Below are positions 1-9,852 of a stretch of 64,000 nt of DNA, piece by piece. Source of the stretch: Mesorhizobium plurifarium (lineage in GTDB: Bacteria > Pseudomonadota > Alphaproteobacteria > Rhizobiales > Rhizobiaceae); NCBI GenBank assembly GCA_000824785.1, contig CCNB01000007.1, positions 346,021 through 410,020 on the forward strand, given 5' to 3'. The position numbers were made by a program, and so were the translations under genes. Each line of letters starts with the position of its first letter. Positions within the stretch are counted from its first letter, which is position 1. A model generated the notes under the pieces. That model saw only the letters and a list, made by a program, of their open reading frames with translations, had not been told where the DNA came from and did not search any database.

Positions 1-64
1 CCCTAGGATGACGAAGGCGTCGGCGGCATTTGCCTCCCTCCCTTCGCAGGCAGGCCTCACCTTA

Positions 65-1561
65 TCAATCGGTCTGGATCCAGACCGCCTTCGTCTCCAG
101 ATATTCATGCAGGTGCTCGACGCCGCCCTCGCGGCCATAGCCCGACATCTTCATGCCGCCGAACGGGACGGCCGGATCGATGGCATGGTACATGTTGACC
201 CAGACCGAGCCGGCCTTGATGCGGCGGGCGAGCTTGTGCGCGGTGCCAAGATTGGTGGTGAAGATGCCGGCCGCAAGGCCGTAGGGCGTCGCGTTGGCGC
301 GCGCGACAACCTCGTCCAAAGTGTCGAAAGGCATCGCCGAGATGACCGGCCCGAAGATCTCTTCGCGCGCGATGGCCATCTTGTCCGACACCGCGCCAAA
401 GACGGTGGGCGCGATGAAGTTGCCGCCATCATAGAGCTCGCCCGTCAGCCGCGATCCGCCGGCGACCAGCCTGGCGCCTTCGTCGCTGCCGGCCTTGATG
501 TAGCCTTCCACCTTGCCGGCCTGTCTGGCGTTGATCAGGGGGCCGATCTCGGTCTCCGCCTCGATGCCGTGGCCGATGCGCAGCTTGCCGGCGAACTCGG
601 CGACCCGGCGTACGAACTCGTCATGGATTTCGCGCGCCACGAACAGCCGCGAGCCGGCGATGCAGATCTGGCCCGAATGCACGAACACCGCCATCGCCGC
701 GACCGGCACGGCCTTGTCGATATCAGCGTCGCGGCAGACGATGATCGGCGACTTCCCGCCGAGCTCGAGTGAAACACGCTTGAGGTTGGTGACGCCGGCT
801 CGGGCGATCGCCTGGCCTGTGAGCGTCGAGCCGGTGAAGACGATCTTGTTGACGTCCGGATGCTCGGCGAGCCGCGCGCCGGCCTCGGCGCCGGTTCCGG
901 TGACGACGTTGACGACGCCGTCGGGCACGCCGGCTTCTTGCATCAGCTTCGCGATCAGCAGCGGCGTCAGAGATGCATCCTCCGACGGCTTCAGCACGAT
1001 GGTGCAGCCGGTGGCGAGAGCCGGCGCGATCTTCCAGATCGAGGCGGCGGTGGGCGCATTCCAGGGGATGATCGCGCCGACGACGCCGACCGGCTCGCGC
1101 CGGGTGAACGTGACGATCTCGCCGGGGATGGAATTGTCGATCGCCTCGCCATGCAGCGCGGTCGCCATGCCGCCATAGAAACGCAGCATGCCGATGACCC
1201 GGCGCCGGTTGGCCAGCGTGCGGGTGATCGGCAGGCCCATGTCGAGTGTGTCGGAGACGCTGAGCTCTTCCCAATGCTTTTCGAACAGGTCGGCGATCCT
1301 GAGCAGCACGCATTGCCGCTCGTAGGGCGAGAATTTGGACCAAGGCCCCTCGAACGCGGCCCGCGCGGCCGCCACCGCCGCGTCGATATCGGCGGCTCCG
1401 CCGCGCGGCACTGTAGCCAGCACTTCGCCCGTGGCCGGGTTCAGTGCCTGCATGACCTCGCCGGACTGCGCCGCGACCCACTTGCCGCCGATGAACATCG
1501 GCCGGAATTCGCCATGATAGAGCGTGGTGGCCTTCGCCCTCGGGTCGAAGTTCAGCGTCAT
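65..1561 (-). CDS. NAD(P)+-dependent aldehyde dehydrogenase
   Basis: A 498-residue member of the aldehyde dehydrogenase superfamily, which oxidises aldehydes to acids in the cytoplasm. Visible hallmarks are PWNAP near residue 167, FTGSTLTG at 242-249, the ELGGK block with general-base Glu266, and catalytic Cys300 in GQIC. The start at 1561 is preferred over an ATG 20 codons upstream because GAGGAGGAGACG lies immediately before it. It is transcribed divergently from the dehydrogenase at 1704, with 142 bp between them, so the two probably share a regulatory region. The substrate cannot be read from sequence. The neighbouring alcohol and hydroxyacid dehydrogenases suggest a small sugar- or polyol-derived aldehyde, which is inference. 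Confidence 0.93.
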   Translation of the reverse strand: MTLNFDPRAKATTLYHGEFRPMFIGGKWVAAQSGEVMQALNPATGEVLATVPRGGAADIDAAVAAARAAFEGPWSKFSPYERQCVLLRIADLFEKHWEELSVSDTLDMGLPITRTLANRRRVIGMLRFYGGMATALHGEAIDNSIPGEIVTFTRREPVGVVGAIIPWNAPTAASIWKIAPALATGCTIVLKPSEDASLTPLLIAKLMQEAGVPDGVVNVVTGTGAEAGARLAEHPDVNKIVFTGSTLTGQAIARAGVTNLKRVSLELGGKSPIIVCRDADIDKAVPVAAMAVFVHSGQICIAGSRLFVAREIHDEFVRRVAEFAGKLRIGHGIEAETEIGPLINARQAGKVEGYIKAGSDEGARLVAGGSRLTGELYDGGNFIAPTVFGAVSDKMAIAREEIFGPVISAMPFDTLDEVVARANATPYGLAAGIFTTNLGTAHKLARRIKAGSVWVNMYHAIDPAVPFGGMKMSGYGREGGVEHLHEYLETKAVWIQTD

Positions 1562-1703
1562 CGTCTCCTCCTCACGAATTCCGACGCGACTATTACTCCC
1601 GCTGCCGGCGACCTCAAACAAGGAAAGCTAAAAGGGCGTTCAGATAATCGGACTGTGCAAGGCGCGCGTCTTCCCCGATGTTTCCGGCAACGGAGGAACA
1701 GAT
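1562..1703. promoter_or_regulatory. Divergent intergenic region between aldehyde dehydrogenase and SDR genes
   Basis: The 142-bp gap separates two divergently transcribed genes and must hold promoters for both. I see a good ribosome binding site for each: GGAGGAGACG before 1561 on the minus strand and CGGAGGAACAG before 1704 on the plus strand. I do not see a convincing palindromic operator, and no regulator gene is adjacent. It is called only from gene orientation. Confidence 0.45.
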
Positions 1704-2447
1704 ATGAGACTTGCTGGCAAGGTTGCCATCGTCACGGGTGGTGGGTCGGGATTTGGCGAAGGCATCGTCAAGAAGTTCGTCGAGGAAGGCGCGTCGGTCG
1801 TGCTGATGGACCGGGACGAGGCGGCGGCCGCGCGCGTCAGCGGCGAAGCCGGCGACAAGGTGCGACCGATCACGGGCGACGTCTCGACGCTGGAGAGTTT
1901 TGCAGCGGCCGCCGACCTTGCGCGATCTGCCTTCGGTGGCCTCGACATACTGGTCAACAATGCCGGCGTCGCGCAGCCGCCGCTGCCGCTGGAGACGATG
2001 GACGAAGGCCTGTTCGACCGCATCGCCAACGTCAACATGCGCTCGATCTACAACGGCGCCCGCGCCGTGGTGCCGCACTTCAAATCGATCAAATCGGGCG
2101 CCATCCTAAATGTCGCTTCCACGGGCGGCGTATCGCCGCGCCCGAACCTCACCTGGTACAATGCCTCGAAGGGTTGGGCGATCGCCGCCACCCGGGCGAT
2201 GGCGGTGGAACTCGCGCCCTTCGGCATCCGCGTCAACGCGATCAACCCCGTCGCCGGCGACACGCCGCTTCTGTCCACCTTCATCGGCTCCGGCGAGGAA
2301 AATCGCGCCCGCGTCGTCGCCACCATTCCGATCGGCCGGCTGTCGACGCCGCAGGACATGGGCAACGCCGCCGCGTTCCTCTGCTCCGACGAAGCCAGCA
2401 TGATCACCGGCGTCGACCTCAATGTCGACGGCGGCAAATGCATCTGA
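1704..2447 (+). CDS. Short-chain dehydrogenase/reductase (SDR)
   Basis: A 247-residue classical SDR, the usual length for the family. The nucleotide-binding motif TGGGSGFG is at residues 11-18, NNAG at 85-88, the catalytic Ser is Ser139 and the YxxxK pair is Tyr152/Lys156. Asp at the end of the second beta strand (LMDRD) suggests NAD+ preference. The C-terminus has the common INPVAGDTP and DGGKCI elements. CGGAGGAACAG precedes the ATG. It heads a plus-strand run with the dehydrogenase at 2475 and the oxidase at 3571, so it is probably one step of a short oxidation pathway. FabG-like reductases are similar, but this location argues for catabolism. Confidence 0.93.
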   Translation: MRLAGKVAIVTGGGSGFGEGIVKKFVEEGASVVLMDRDEAAAARVSGEAGDKVRPITGDVSTLESFAAAADLARSAFGGLDILVNNAGVAQPPLPLETMDEGLFDRIANVNMRSIYNGARAVVPHFKSIKSGAILNVASTGGVSPRPNLTWYNASKGWAIAATRAMAVELAPFGIRVNAINPVAGDTPLLSTFIGSGEENRARVVATIPIGRLSTPQDMGNAAAFLCSDEASMITGVDLNVDGGKCI

Positions 2448-2474
2448 CTGTTTGCGGTTCCTGAAGGATTGGCG

Positions 2475-3566
<1,092 letters not shown>

Positions 3567-3570
3567 GGCG

Positions 3571-4719
3571 ATGGGGCGGCTCGATCGCTGCGTATCGGTG
3601 GAGGATTTTCGCCGGCTGGCGCGCCGTCGGTTGCCGAAATCGGTCTTCGAGTTCGTCGACGGCGGGGCAGGTCAGGAACTGACCTTGCGCGACAACCGCG
3701 CCGGCTTCGAACGTATTCGGCTGCTGCCTCGCGTGCTGACCGATGTGTCGCAGCCGGACTTGACCACCTCGATGTGGTCGAGGACCTATCCGACGCCGCT
3801 GGTGATCAGCCCGATGGGATCCTGCGCGCTCGTGCGCCCCGGCGCCGACATCGCAATCGCCAAAGCGGCGGCGGCGCGCGGCATCCCCTACACGCTGTCG
3901 ACCATGGCGACGACCGGCATCGAGCGAATGGCGAGGGACGTCGAGGGACCGCTCTGGTTCCAGCTCTATGTGCTGAAGGATTTCGATTTCAACCGCCGAC
4001 TGGTGCGGCAGGCTGAAGAGTTCGGCTATTCGGCGTTGGTCGTGACCGTCGATCTCCAGGCGGGCGGCAAGCGCGAGAAGGATCTGAGGAACGGGATTTC
4101 GATCCCGCTGCGGCCCTCGCTGCGGCACATGATCGAAGGGATTGCGCATCCGGGCTGGTCGTTTCGCCTGCTTCGCGGCGGCTTGCCGCAGTTCGAGAAT
4201 GTCCGCGGCTATCTCGGCGACACCAGCGCGGGGCTGACGATCGCCGCGCGCGTCGGCCGCAATCTCCATGCGGGTTTCGACTGGGCCGACTTCCGCACGA
4301 TCCGCGACTGGTGGAAGGGGCTGCTGATCGTGAAGGGCGTCCTGCATCCGGACGATGCCGTGAGATTGATCGGGGAGGGCGCGGACGGGATCTGGGTGTC
4401 CAATCATGGCGGTCGTCAGCTCGACGGCGCGATCGCGAGCGTCGATGCGACCGCGGCCGTGCATGCGGCCGTCGGCGGCCGGGCTCCGATCCTGATCGAT
4501 TCCGGCATCCGAACGGGCATGGACGTCATCAAGGCAAAAGCACGCGGAGCGGCGGCGGCGGCAATCGGCCGGGCCGCGCTATTCGGCGCGGTGGCGGGAC
4601 AGGCCGGCATCGAGCGCGTGCTGGATATTTTGCTTGAGGAAATCGCAACCGGCCTGAAGCTTTGCGGAGTGCCCGATTTTCAGCAAATTGACCCGGGCCT
4701 GATTGCTCGGGCGGGCTAG
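3571..4719 (+). CDS. FMN-dependent alpha-hydroxyacid oxidase/dehydrogenase
   Basis: A 382-residue TIM-barrel flavoprotein of the LldD/glycolate oxidase/mandelate dehydrogenase family, which oxidises L-2-hydroxyacids to 2-oxoacids. The catalytic block SNHGGRQLD covers residues 277-285, giving His279 and Arg282. The FMN phosphate-binding region reads DSGIRTGMDVIKA, followed by IGRA. It starts 4 bp after the preceding stop, so the two genes are almost certainly cotranscribed. Whether electrons go to oxygen or to the membrane chain cannot be told. An L-lactate dehydrogenase role is possible, but the neighbourhood lacks a lactate permease. Confidence 0.92.
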   Translation: MGRLDRCVSVEDFRRLARRRLPKSVFEFVDGGAGQELTLRDNRAGFERIRLLPRVLTDVSQPDLTTSMWSRTYPTPLVISPMGSCALVRPGADIAIAKAAAARGIPYTLSTMATTGIERMARDVEGPLWFQLYVLKDFDFNRRLVRQAEEFGYSALVVTVDLQAGGKREKDLRNGISIPLRPSLRHMIEGIAHPGWSFRLLRGGLPQFENVRGYLGDTSAGLTIAARVGRNLHAGFDWADFRTIRDWWKGLLIVKGVLHPDDAVRLIGEGADGIWVSNHGGRQLDGAIASVDATAAVHAAVGGRAPILIDSGIRTGMDVIKAKARGAAAAAIGRAALFGAVAGQAGIERVLDILLEEIATGLKLCGVPDFQQIDPGLIARAG

Positions 4720-4828
4720 CCGGACGTAGCTTCGTCGCACCGCCCGTGTAGTTTGCCGAGGCGCAAGGTTGCACGAGCCCCGGCCGGCGGTTATGCCGGA
4801 TCAAGATTTCCTGACGAAAGGCAGAACG

Positions 4829-5662
4829 ATGAAGGTCGTTTCCACATCGAAATCGCATGGCGGCGTCCAGGGCGTCTATTCGCACGCTTCCGAGGTCTGC
4901 GCCTGCGACATGACCTTTGCGGTGTTCGTGCCGCCCCAGGCCAAGGACGGGCCGCTCCCGGTCCTGTGGTACCTGTCGGGGCTTACTTGCACGCACGCAA
5001 ATGTCATGGACAAGGGCGAGTACCGGCGCCTGGCATCCGAGCTCGGGCTCATCGTCGTTTGTCCCGACACCAGCCCTCGCGGTTCTGACGTCCCCGATGA
5101 GAAGGACAATTGGCAGTTCGGCTGCGGCGCCGGCTTCTACCTGGACGCGACGCAAGAGCCTTATGCGAAGAACTATCGCATGTATTCCTACATCACCGAG
5201 GAATTGCCGGCGCTCGTCGCCGCCAATTTTCCGGCCGACCTGTCGCGCCAGGCCATCTTCGGTCATTCGATGGGCGGGCATGGCGCGCTGACGATCGCGC
5301 TGAAAAATCCGGAACGCTACCGGAGCTGCTCGGCCTTCGCGCCGATCGTGCAGCCATCGACGGCCGGCTGGTCGCGGCCGGCCTTCGAGAAATATCTCGG
5401 ATCGGACGAAAAGAGCTGGCGTGCTTATGACACGACGCTGCTGATCGAGGATGGCAGGCGTTTTGCGGAATTCCTGGTCGACCAAGGCACGGCGGACGGT
5501 TTCCTGCAGGACGGTCTTCGCCCATGGCTGCTCGAAGAGGCATGCCGGAAGGCAGGCATCGATCTGACCCTGCACATGCAGGACGGCTATGACCATTCCT
5601 ACAATTTCATCTCGACCTTCATGGACGATCATCTGAAGTGGCATGCCGCTCGGCTGGCTTGA
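4829..5662 (+). CDS. fghA: S-formylglutathione hydrolase
   Basis: A 277-residue esterase-D type alpha/beta hydrolase that hydrolyses S-formylglutathione to formate and glutathione in formaldehyde detoxification. The nucleophile motif GHSMGGHG runs from residue 145, giving Ser147, and the catalytic His is His256 in YDHSYNF. The long N-terminal segment with CACDMTFAVF and YLSGLTCTH is typical of the family. ATG at 4829 has GAAAGG at a suitable distance and gives the standard family length, while ATGs 20 and 12 codons upstream do not. The partner glutathione-dependent formaldehyde dehydrogenase is not in this window. Confidence 0.95.
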   Translation: MKVVSTSKSHGGVQGVYSHASEVCACDMTFAVFVPPQAKDGPLPVLWYLSGLTCTHANVMDKGEYRRLASELGLIVVCPDTSPRGSDVPDEKDNWQFGCGAGFYLDATQEPYAKNYRMYSYITEELPALVAANFPADLSRQAIFGHSMGGHGALTIALKNPERYRSCSAFAPIVQPSTAGWSRPAFEKYLGSDEKSWRAYDTTLLIEDGRRFAEFLVDQGTADGFLQDGLRPWLLEEACRKAGIDLTLHMQDGYDHSYNFISTFMDDHLKWHAARLA

Positions 5663-5825
5663 CTATCGTCCGTAAAATGTGCGCCCGGCCACTTCACGGT
5701 CCATTCCACGTCGGCCATGGCTGACGATCGGACGTTCACCTTCCGGTGAGCGCGCGAATTTCCGGCGGAACATTCCTCTTTTCGCGCTGTTAGAGCTGCG
5801 TAGCAGCGCGGAAAGGAGCTTCCGC

Positions 5826-6278
5826 ATGGACAATCCGCGATCCACGGCAAGTATAGCCGGCCACCCCATACATCCCATGCTCGTCACCATCCCGATCGCC
5901 TGTTTCGTCGGGACCTTGCTCACCGATATCGCCTACTGGCGGACGGCCGAAATGACTTGGGCCAATTTCTCGGCCTGGCTGCTGACCGTCGGCGTCATCG
6001 TCGGCATTCTGGCTGCCATCGCGGGGCTGACCGACTTTCTTGGCGATCGCGAGATACGCGCTCAGCCGACCGCATGGCTGCATATGGCCGGCAATCTCGT
6101 CGCGCTTGTTCTGTCCTTCTTCAACATGCTCATCCACACGCGCGATGCCTGGACATCCGTGGTGCCAACCGGGCTGATCCTCTCGGCGCTGGTGGTGATC
6201 ATCCTGCTCTTCACCGGCTGGCTCGGCTGGGGGCTGGTCTATCGCCATCATGTGGGAGTGGCCGATGAGACGGTTTGA
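5826..6278 (+). CDS. DUF2231 family four-helix membrane protein
   Basis: A 150-residue protein with a short N-terminal region containing the GHPIHPM motif typical of DUF2231, followed by four hydrophobic segments (roughly residues 18-38, 46-66, 84-104 and 116-138) that predict an integral inner-membrane protein. GGAAAGGAGC sits just before the ATG. Function is unknown. Its stop overlaps the start region of the next gene by 14 bp, a strong sign of translational coupling with the PQQ-type dehydrogenase. DUF2231 proteins often sit beside periplasmic redox proteins, so a quinone- or haem-linked role is possible but unproven. Confidence 0.85.
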   Translation: MDNPRSTASIAGHPIHPMLVTIPIACFVGTLLTDIAYWRTAEMTWANFSAWLLTVGVIVGILAAIAGLTDFLGDREIRAQPTAWLHMAGNLVALVLSFFNMLIHTRDAWTSVVPTGLILSALVVIILLFTGWLGWGLVYRHHVGVADETV

Positions 6279-7611
6279 CAGCGCGATCAGATGGCCGATC
6301 GCAGCTCTTTGCTGCGCGGTGGCCCTGGGTCTTGCCGGCTGCAGCGACGACAACACCGATCCGAACGCGCAGATCGGTCCGAATCCAAAACTGCCGGAGA
6401 TAAATCAATATCTGTTCCCGCCGATGCACCTGGCCTCGGTGGTCGGCTGGAAAAACGATGAGAAGCCGACCGTCGCGCAAGGCCTGCAGATCCAGGCGCT
6501 GGCGAAGGGTCTTCAGCATCCGCGCTCGCTCTATGTGCTGCCCAATGGCGACATCCTGGTGGTGGAATCCAAGGCGCCAAACGAAGCATCGGTCAAGCGG
6601 CCGAAAGATATCATCATGGGATTGGTCGAGAGCTGGGTCACCTCCGGCGGCGACACCGGGCCGAGCAATCGCATCACGCTGTTGCGCGACACCAATGGCG
6701 ACGGCAAGCCTGATTACCAGGGCGTGTTCCTCGACCATCTCAACTCGCCCTTCGGCGTGGCGCTGGTCGGCAACGATCTCTATGTCGCCAACACGGACGC
6801 GATCGTGCGCTATCCCTATCAGCCGGGCGACACCAAGATCACGGCGCCCGGCAAGGTGCTGACGGAACTGCCCGGAGGGCCGATCGACCACCATTGGACG
6901 AAGAGCCTGGTCGCGAGCCCGGACGGCTCGCTGCTCTATGTCGGCGTCGGCTCGAACTCCAACATCACCGAGAACGGCATCCAGGCTGAGAAGGACCGCG
7001 CCGCGATCTGGGAAGTCGACCGCGCCACCGGCCGTTGGCGCATCTTCGCCAGCGGGCTGCGCAATCCCAACGGCCTGTCGTTCGAACCGGAAAGCAAGGC
7101 GCTTTGGACGGTGGTCAACGAGCGTGACGAGCTCGGCCCGAACCTCGTGCCGGACTACATGACCTCGGTGAAGGACGGCGCCTTCTATGGCTGGCCCTAC
7201 AGCTATTACGGCCAGCATGTGGATCCGCGCGTAATGCCGCAACGGCCCGATATGGTGGCCAAGGCCATCCCGCCGGACTATGCGCTGAGCTCGCATGTCG
7301 CGCCGCTCGGGCTCGCCTTCTACACCGCGAGCAACCTGCCGCAATCCTATCGCGGCGGCGCCTTTATCGGCGAGCATGGCAGCTGGAACCGCACTCGCTT
7401 CAACGGCTACAAGGTGGTTTTCGTGCCGTTCAGCGGCGGGCATCCGAACGGCATGGCGCAAGATGTCGTCACCGGCTTCCTCAACGACAAGGGCGAGGCG
7501 CGGGGCCGCCCGGTCGGTGTTGCCGTCGATAAATCCGGCGCGCTGCTGATCGCCGACGATGTCGGCAACACGGTGTGGCGGGTGACCTCGGCGGCGCCGG
7601 GATCGACGTAA
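6265..7611 (+). CDS. Sorbosone-dehydrogenase-like PQQ-type sugar dehydrogenase, lipoprotein
   Basis: A 448-residue six-bladed beta-propeller protein of the L-sorbosone/PQQ glucose dehydrogenase family. Residues 1-25 form a lipoprotein signal peptide ending in the lipobox LAGC with Cys26, so it should be lipid-anchored and face the periplasm. Propeller signatures include GLQHPRSLYVLPNGDILV, SGLRNPNGLSF and GEHGSWNR. The ATG at 6265 is preferred over 6250 because it begins the RR-containing signal peptide directly. No PQQ synthesis genes are in the window, so cofactor supply must come from elsewhere. It overlaps the upstream DUF2231 gene. Substrate is unknown. Confidence 0.88.
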   Translation: MRRFDSAIRWPIAALCCAVALGLAGCSDDNTDPNAQIGPNPKLPEINQYLFPPMHLASVVGWKNDEKPTVAQGLQIQALAKGLQHPRSLYVLPNGDILVVESKAPNEASVKRPKDIIMGLVESWVTSGGDTGPSNRITLLRDTNGDGKPDYQGVFLDHLNSPFGVALVGNDLYVANTDAIVRYPYQPGDTKITAPGKVLTELPGGPIDHHWTKSLVASPDGSLLYVGVGSNSNITENGIQAEKDRAAIWEVDRATGRWRIFASGLRNPNGLSFEPESKALWTVVNERDELGPNLVPDYMTSVKDGAFYGWPYSYYGQHVDPRVMPQRPDMVAKAIPPDYALSSHVAPLGLAFYTASNLPQSYRGGAFIGEHGSWNRTRFNGYKVVFVPFSGGHPNGMAQDVVTGFLNDKGEARGRPVGVAVDKSGALLIADDVGNTVWRVTSAAPGST

Positions 7612-7618
7612 ATCGAGT

Positions 7619-8488
7619 TCAATCCCCCGACATCGAGCGGGCCATGTCGAGGAAGGCGCGCACGAGCTTGCCGCCGCTGCGTTCGCGCAGGCAGATCAGC
7701 GCTTCGTCCATCAGCGTTTCCGGCGCGTCGATCACGATCGGCACCAGCCGCGAGTCGTGGCCGAACTCGGCGGCCGAGACGAAACCGACACCAGCTCCGG
7801 AGGCGACGATCTCGCGCACGGCCTCACGGCCTTCGGCTTCGATGGCGGGCTTCAGCTCGACATTCGAAGCCATGGCGAGATCTTCCAGCTTCTTGCGTGT
7901 TTTCGAACCTCGTTCGCGCATCACCAGCGGTTCCTGCGCGAGCTGTCCGAGCGTCAGCGATTTCCTGCCCGACAGCGGATGATCGGCGGACACGAAGGCG
8001 ATGATCGGCGTCGAGTTGAGCTTGAGCATCTCGAAATCACGCCCCGCGGGCATTTCGCCCAGAACCCCGATATCGGCTTCGTAGCTGTAAAGGCTGCTGA
8101 TCACGGTCTCCGTATTGCCGGAGCGCAGGGACACCTGGACGCCGGGGTAACGGGCGCGAAAGGCGCCGAGGATATGCAGCAGATGATGCGCCGCGTCGGC
8201 GACGATGCGCAACGTGCCGGAACGCAGCGCGCGCGACTCGGTCAACAGTTCCAGCGCCTGCTGCTCGGTCTCGAACATGCGGTGGGTGATCTCGAGCAGC
8301 CTCTGGCCCTGCGTGGTCAGCGTTACCTGCTTCTTGTTCCGGTTGAACAGGAGCACGTCATATTCTTCCTCGAGCTTGCGCACCTGGTCCGAAATCGCCG
8401 GCTGGGTGAGGAAGAGCGCTTCGGCCGCGCGCGAAAAGCCGCCGGAAATGGCGACCTGGTGAAATGCCCTGAGCTGGACATAGCGCAT
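7619..8488 (-). CDS. LysR-type regulator of the AEP locus
   Basis: A 289-residue LysR-type transcriptional regulator. The N-terminal winged helix-turn-helix covers about residues 1-62 (AFHQVAISGGFSRAAEALF, then TQPAISDQVRKLE). The rest is the periplasmic-binding-protein-like effector domain. It is divergent from phnW and separated from it by 149 bp, the classic arrangement for a LysR regulator and its target operon. Activation by AEP or a catabolic intermediate is inferred from position. It ends 8 bp from the convergent dehydrogenase gene at 7611. Confidence 0.92.
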   Translation of the reverse strand: MRYVQLRAFHQVAISGGFSRAAEALFLTQPAISDQVRKLEEEYDVLLFNRNKKQVTLTTQGQRLLEITHRMFETEQQALELLTESRALRSGTLRIVADAAHHLLHILGAFRARYPGVQVSLRSGNTETVISSLYSYEADIGVLGEMPAGRDFEMLKLNSTPIIAFVSADHPLSGRKSLTLGQLAQEPLVMRERGSKTRKKLEDLAMASNVELKPAIEAEGREAVREIVASGAGVGFVSAAEFGHDSRLVPIVIDAPETLMDEALICLRERSGGKLVRAFLDMARSMSGD

Positions 8489-8598
8489 TCGCTTGGCTCC
8501 CCTAGCGTCGCTTCTGGCTTAATTCTTATCATCGGCCGGATCGATACATCAATACAAAATAACGATTTTACAAATATGTCATGCCCGCTCAGAATGGC

Positions 8599-8616
8599 TG
8601 TCATATTCCAATGACA
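8599..8616. promoter_or_regulatory. Candidate LysR operator upstream of phnW
   Basis: A perfect inverted repeat, TGTCAT-ATTCCA-ATGACA, lies 21 bp upstream of the phnW start codon. A further TGTCAT half-site occurs at about 8576. Dyads of this size in a divergent LysR intergenic region are typical regulator contacts. It is very close to the ribosome binding site, so it could equally be a downstream repression site or chance. Confidence 0.4.
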
Positions 8617-8637
8617 GGATCGACGTGGGAGGGCAGC

Positions 8638-9840
8638 ATGCTGGCTGAGACGAAATTTGCGGCGACCAAGCCGCTGGATGCGCCGGCGCTCGGCGAACCC
8701 TATCTGCTTACCCCCGGCCCGCTCACCACGGCTTACGCGGTCAAGCAGGCGATGCTGCGCGACTGGGGCTCCTGGGACGGCGATTTCCGCGCCATGACAG
8801 CCGACCTGCGGCTCCGCCTTCTGGCGTTGACCGGCGACGCCAGAGACGAATTCGACTGCGTACCGATGCAGGGCAGCGGCTCCTTCTGCGTCGAGGCCAT
8901 GCTCGGCTCGTTCGTGCCGAAGGACGGCAAGGTGCTGGTTCTGGCCAACGGCGCCTACGGGCTGCGCGCCGCGCAGACGATGCAATATATCGGCCGCGCC
9001 TACACGCTGATCGACAAGGGCGATTACCTGCCGCCGCGCGGCGAGGAGGTGGCGGCGGCGCTCCAGGCCGATCCCGCGATCACCCATGTGATCGCCATCC
9101 ATTGCGAGACCAGCTCCGGCATCCTCAATCCGGTCGCGGAGATATCGGAGGCCGTCTATGCCAACGGCCGCAAGCTGCTGGTCGATTCCATGAGCGCCTT
9201 CGGCGCCATCCCGCTCGACGTCAACGAGATCCGCTACGAGGCGATGGTGTCGTCCGCCAACAAATGCATCGAGGGCGTGCCGGGTTTCGGCTTCGTCATC
9301 GCCCGCAAGAGCGAGCTCGAAGCCGCGAAGGGCCGCAGCCATTCGCTGTCGCTCGACGTCCATGCGCAATGGGCGAACATGAACAAGACCGGGCAGTGGC
9401 GCTACACGCCGCCGACGCATGTGGTCGCGGCCTTCCTTGAGGCGCTACGCCTGCACGAGGCCGAGGGGGGCGTCGCCGGACGCGGCGCGCGCTATACGCG
9501 AAACCGCGATGTCATGGTGGCCGGCATGCGCGATCTCGGTTTCGAAACGCTGCTCAAGGATCGCTGGCTGTCGCCGATCATCGTCACCTTCTTCAACCCG
9601 GCGCATCCGAATTTCGCCTTCGACCGCTTCTACGAGCTGATGAAGGACAAGGGCTTCATCATCTATCCTGGCAAGCTCACGGTGGTGGACTCCTTCCGCA
9701 TCGGCTGCATCGGCCAGATGGATGAGCATGTCATGCGCCGCGTGGTCGAAGCAGCCGCACAGTCGCTGAACGAGATGGGCGTCGACACCGCCGCCCCGTC
9801 CCCCGCCGCTATCGCCGAGCGCGCCAAGCTCGCCGCCTGA
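8638..9840 (+). CDS. phnW: 2-aminoethylphosphonate:pyruvate aminotransferase
   Basis: A 400-residue class V aminotransferase that converts AEP plus pyruvate to phosphonoacetaldehyde plus alanine, the entry step of the hydrolytic AEP pathways. The N-terminal LLTPGPLTT motif and the PLP lysine Lys209 in SSANKCIEG are clear. The ATG at 8638, preceded by GGGAGGGC, is preferred over one at 8581, because the intervening residues do not resemble family N-termini. It is followed after 12 bp by phnA and then phnY. The route therefore goes through phosphonoacetate rather than phosphonoacetaldehyde hydrolase (PhnX), for which I find no gene here. Confidence 0.96.
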   Translation: MLAETKFAATKPLDAPALGEPYLLTPGPLTTAYAVKQAMLRDWGSWDGDFRAMTADLRLRLLALTGDARDEFDCVPMQGSGSFCVEAMLGSFVPKDGKVLVLANGAYGLRAAQTMQYIGRAYTLIDKGDYLPPRGEEVAAALQADPAITHVIAIHCETSSGILNPVAEISEAVYANGRKLLVDSMSAFGAIPLDVNEIRYEAMVSSANKCIEGVPGFGFVIARKSELEAAKGRSHSLSLDVHAQWANMNKTGQWRYTPPTHVVAAFLEALRLHEAEGGVAGRGARYTRNRDVMVAGMRDLGFETLLKDRWLSPIIVTFFNPAHPNFAFDRFYELMKDKGFIIYPGKLTVVDSFRIGCIGQMDEHVMRRVVEAAAQSLNEMGVDTAAPSPAAIAERAKLAA

Positions 9841-9852
9841 AAGGTCCTTGAG

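Noticed and set aside
860..2464. 534-codon plus-strand frame across the first aldehyde dehydrogenase and SDR
   Set aside because: It is opposite the aldehyde dehydrogenase and out of phase with the SDR, with no family motif.
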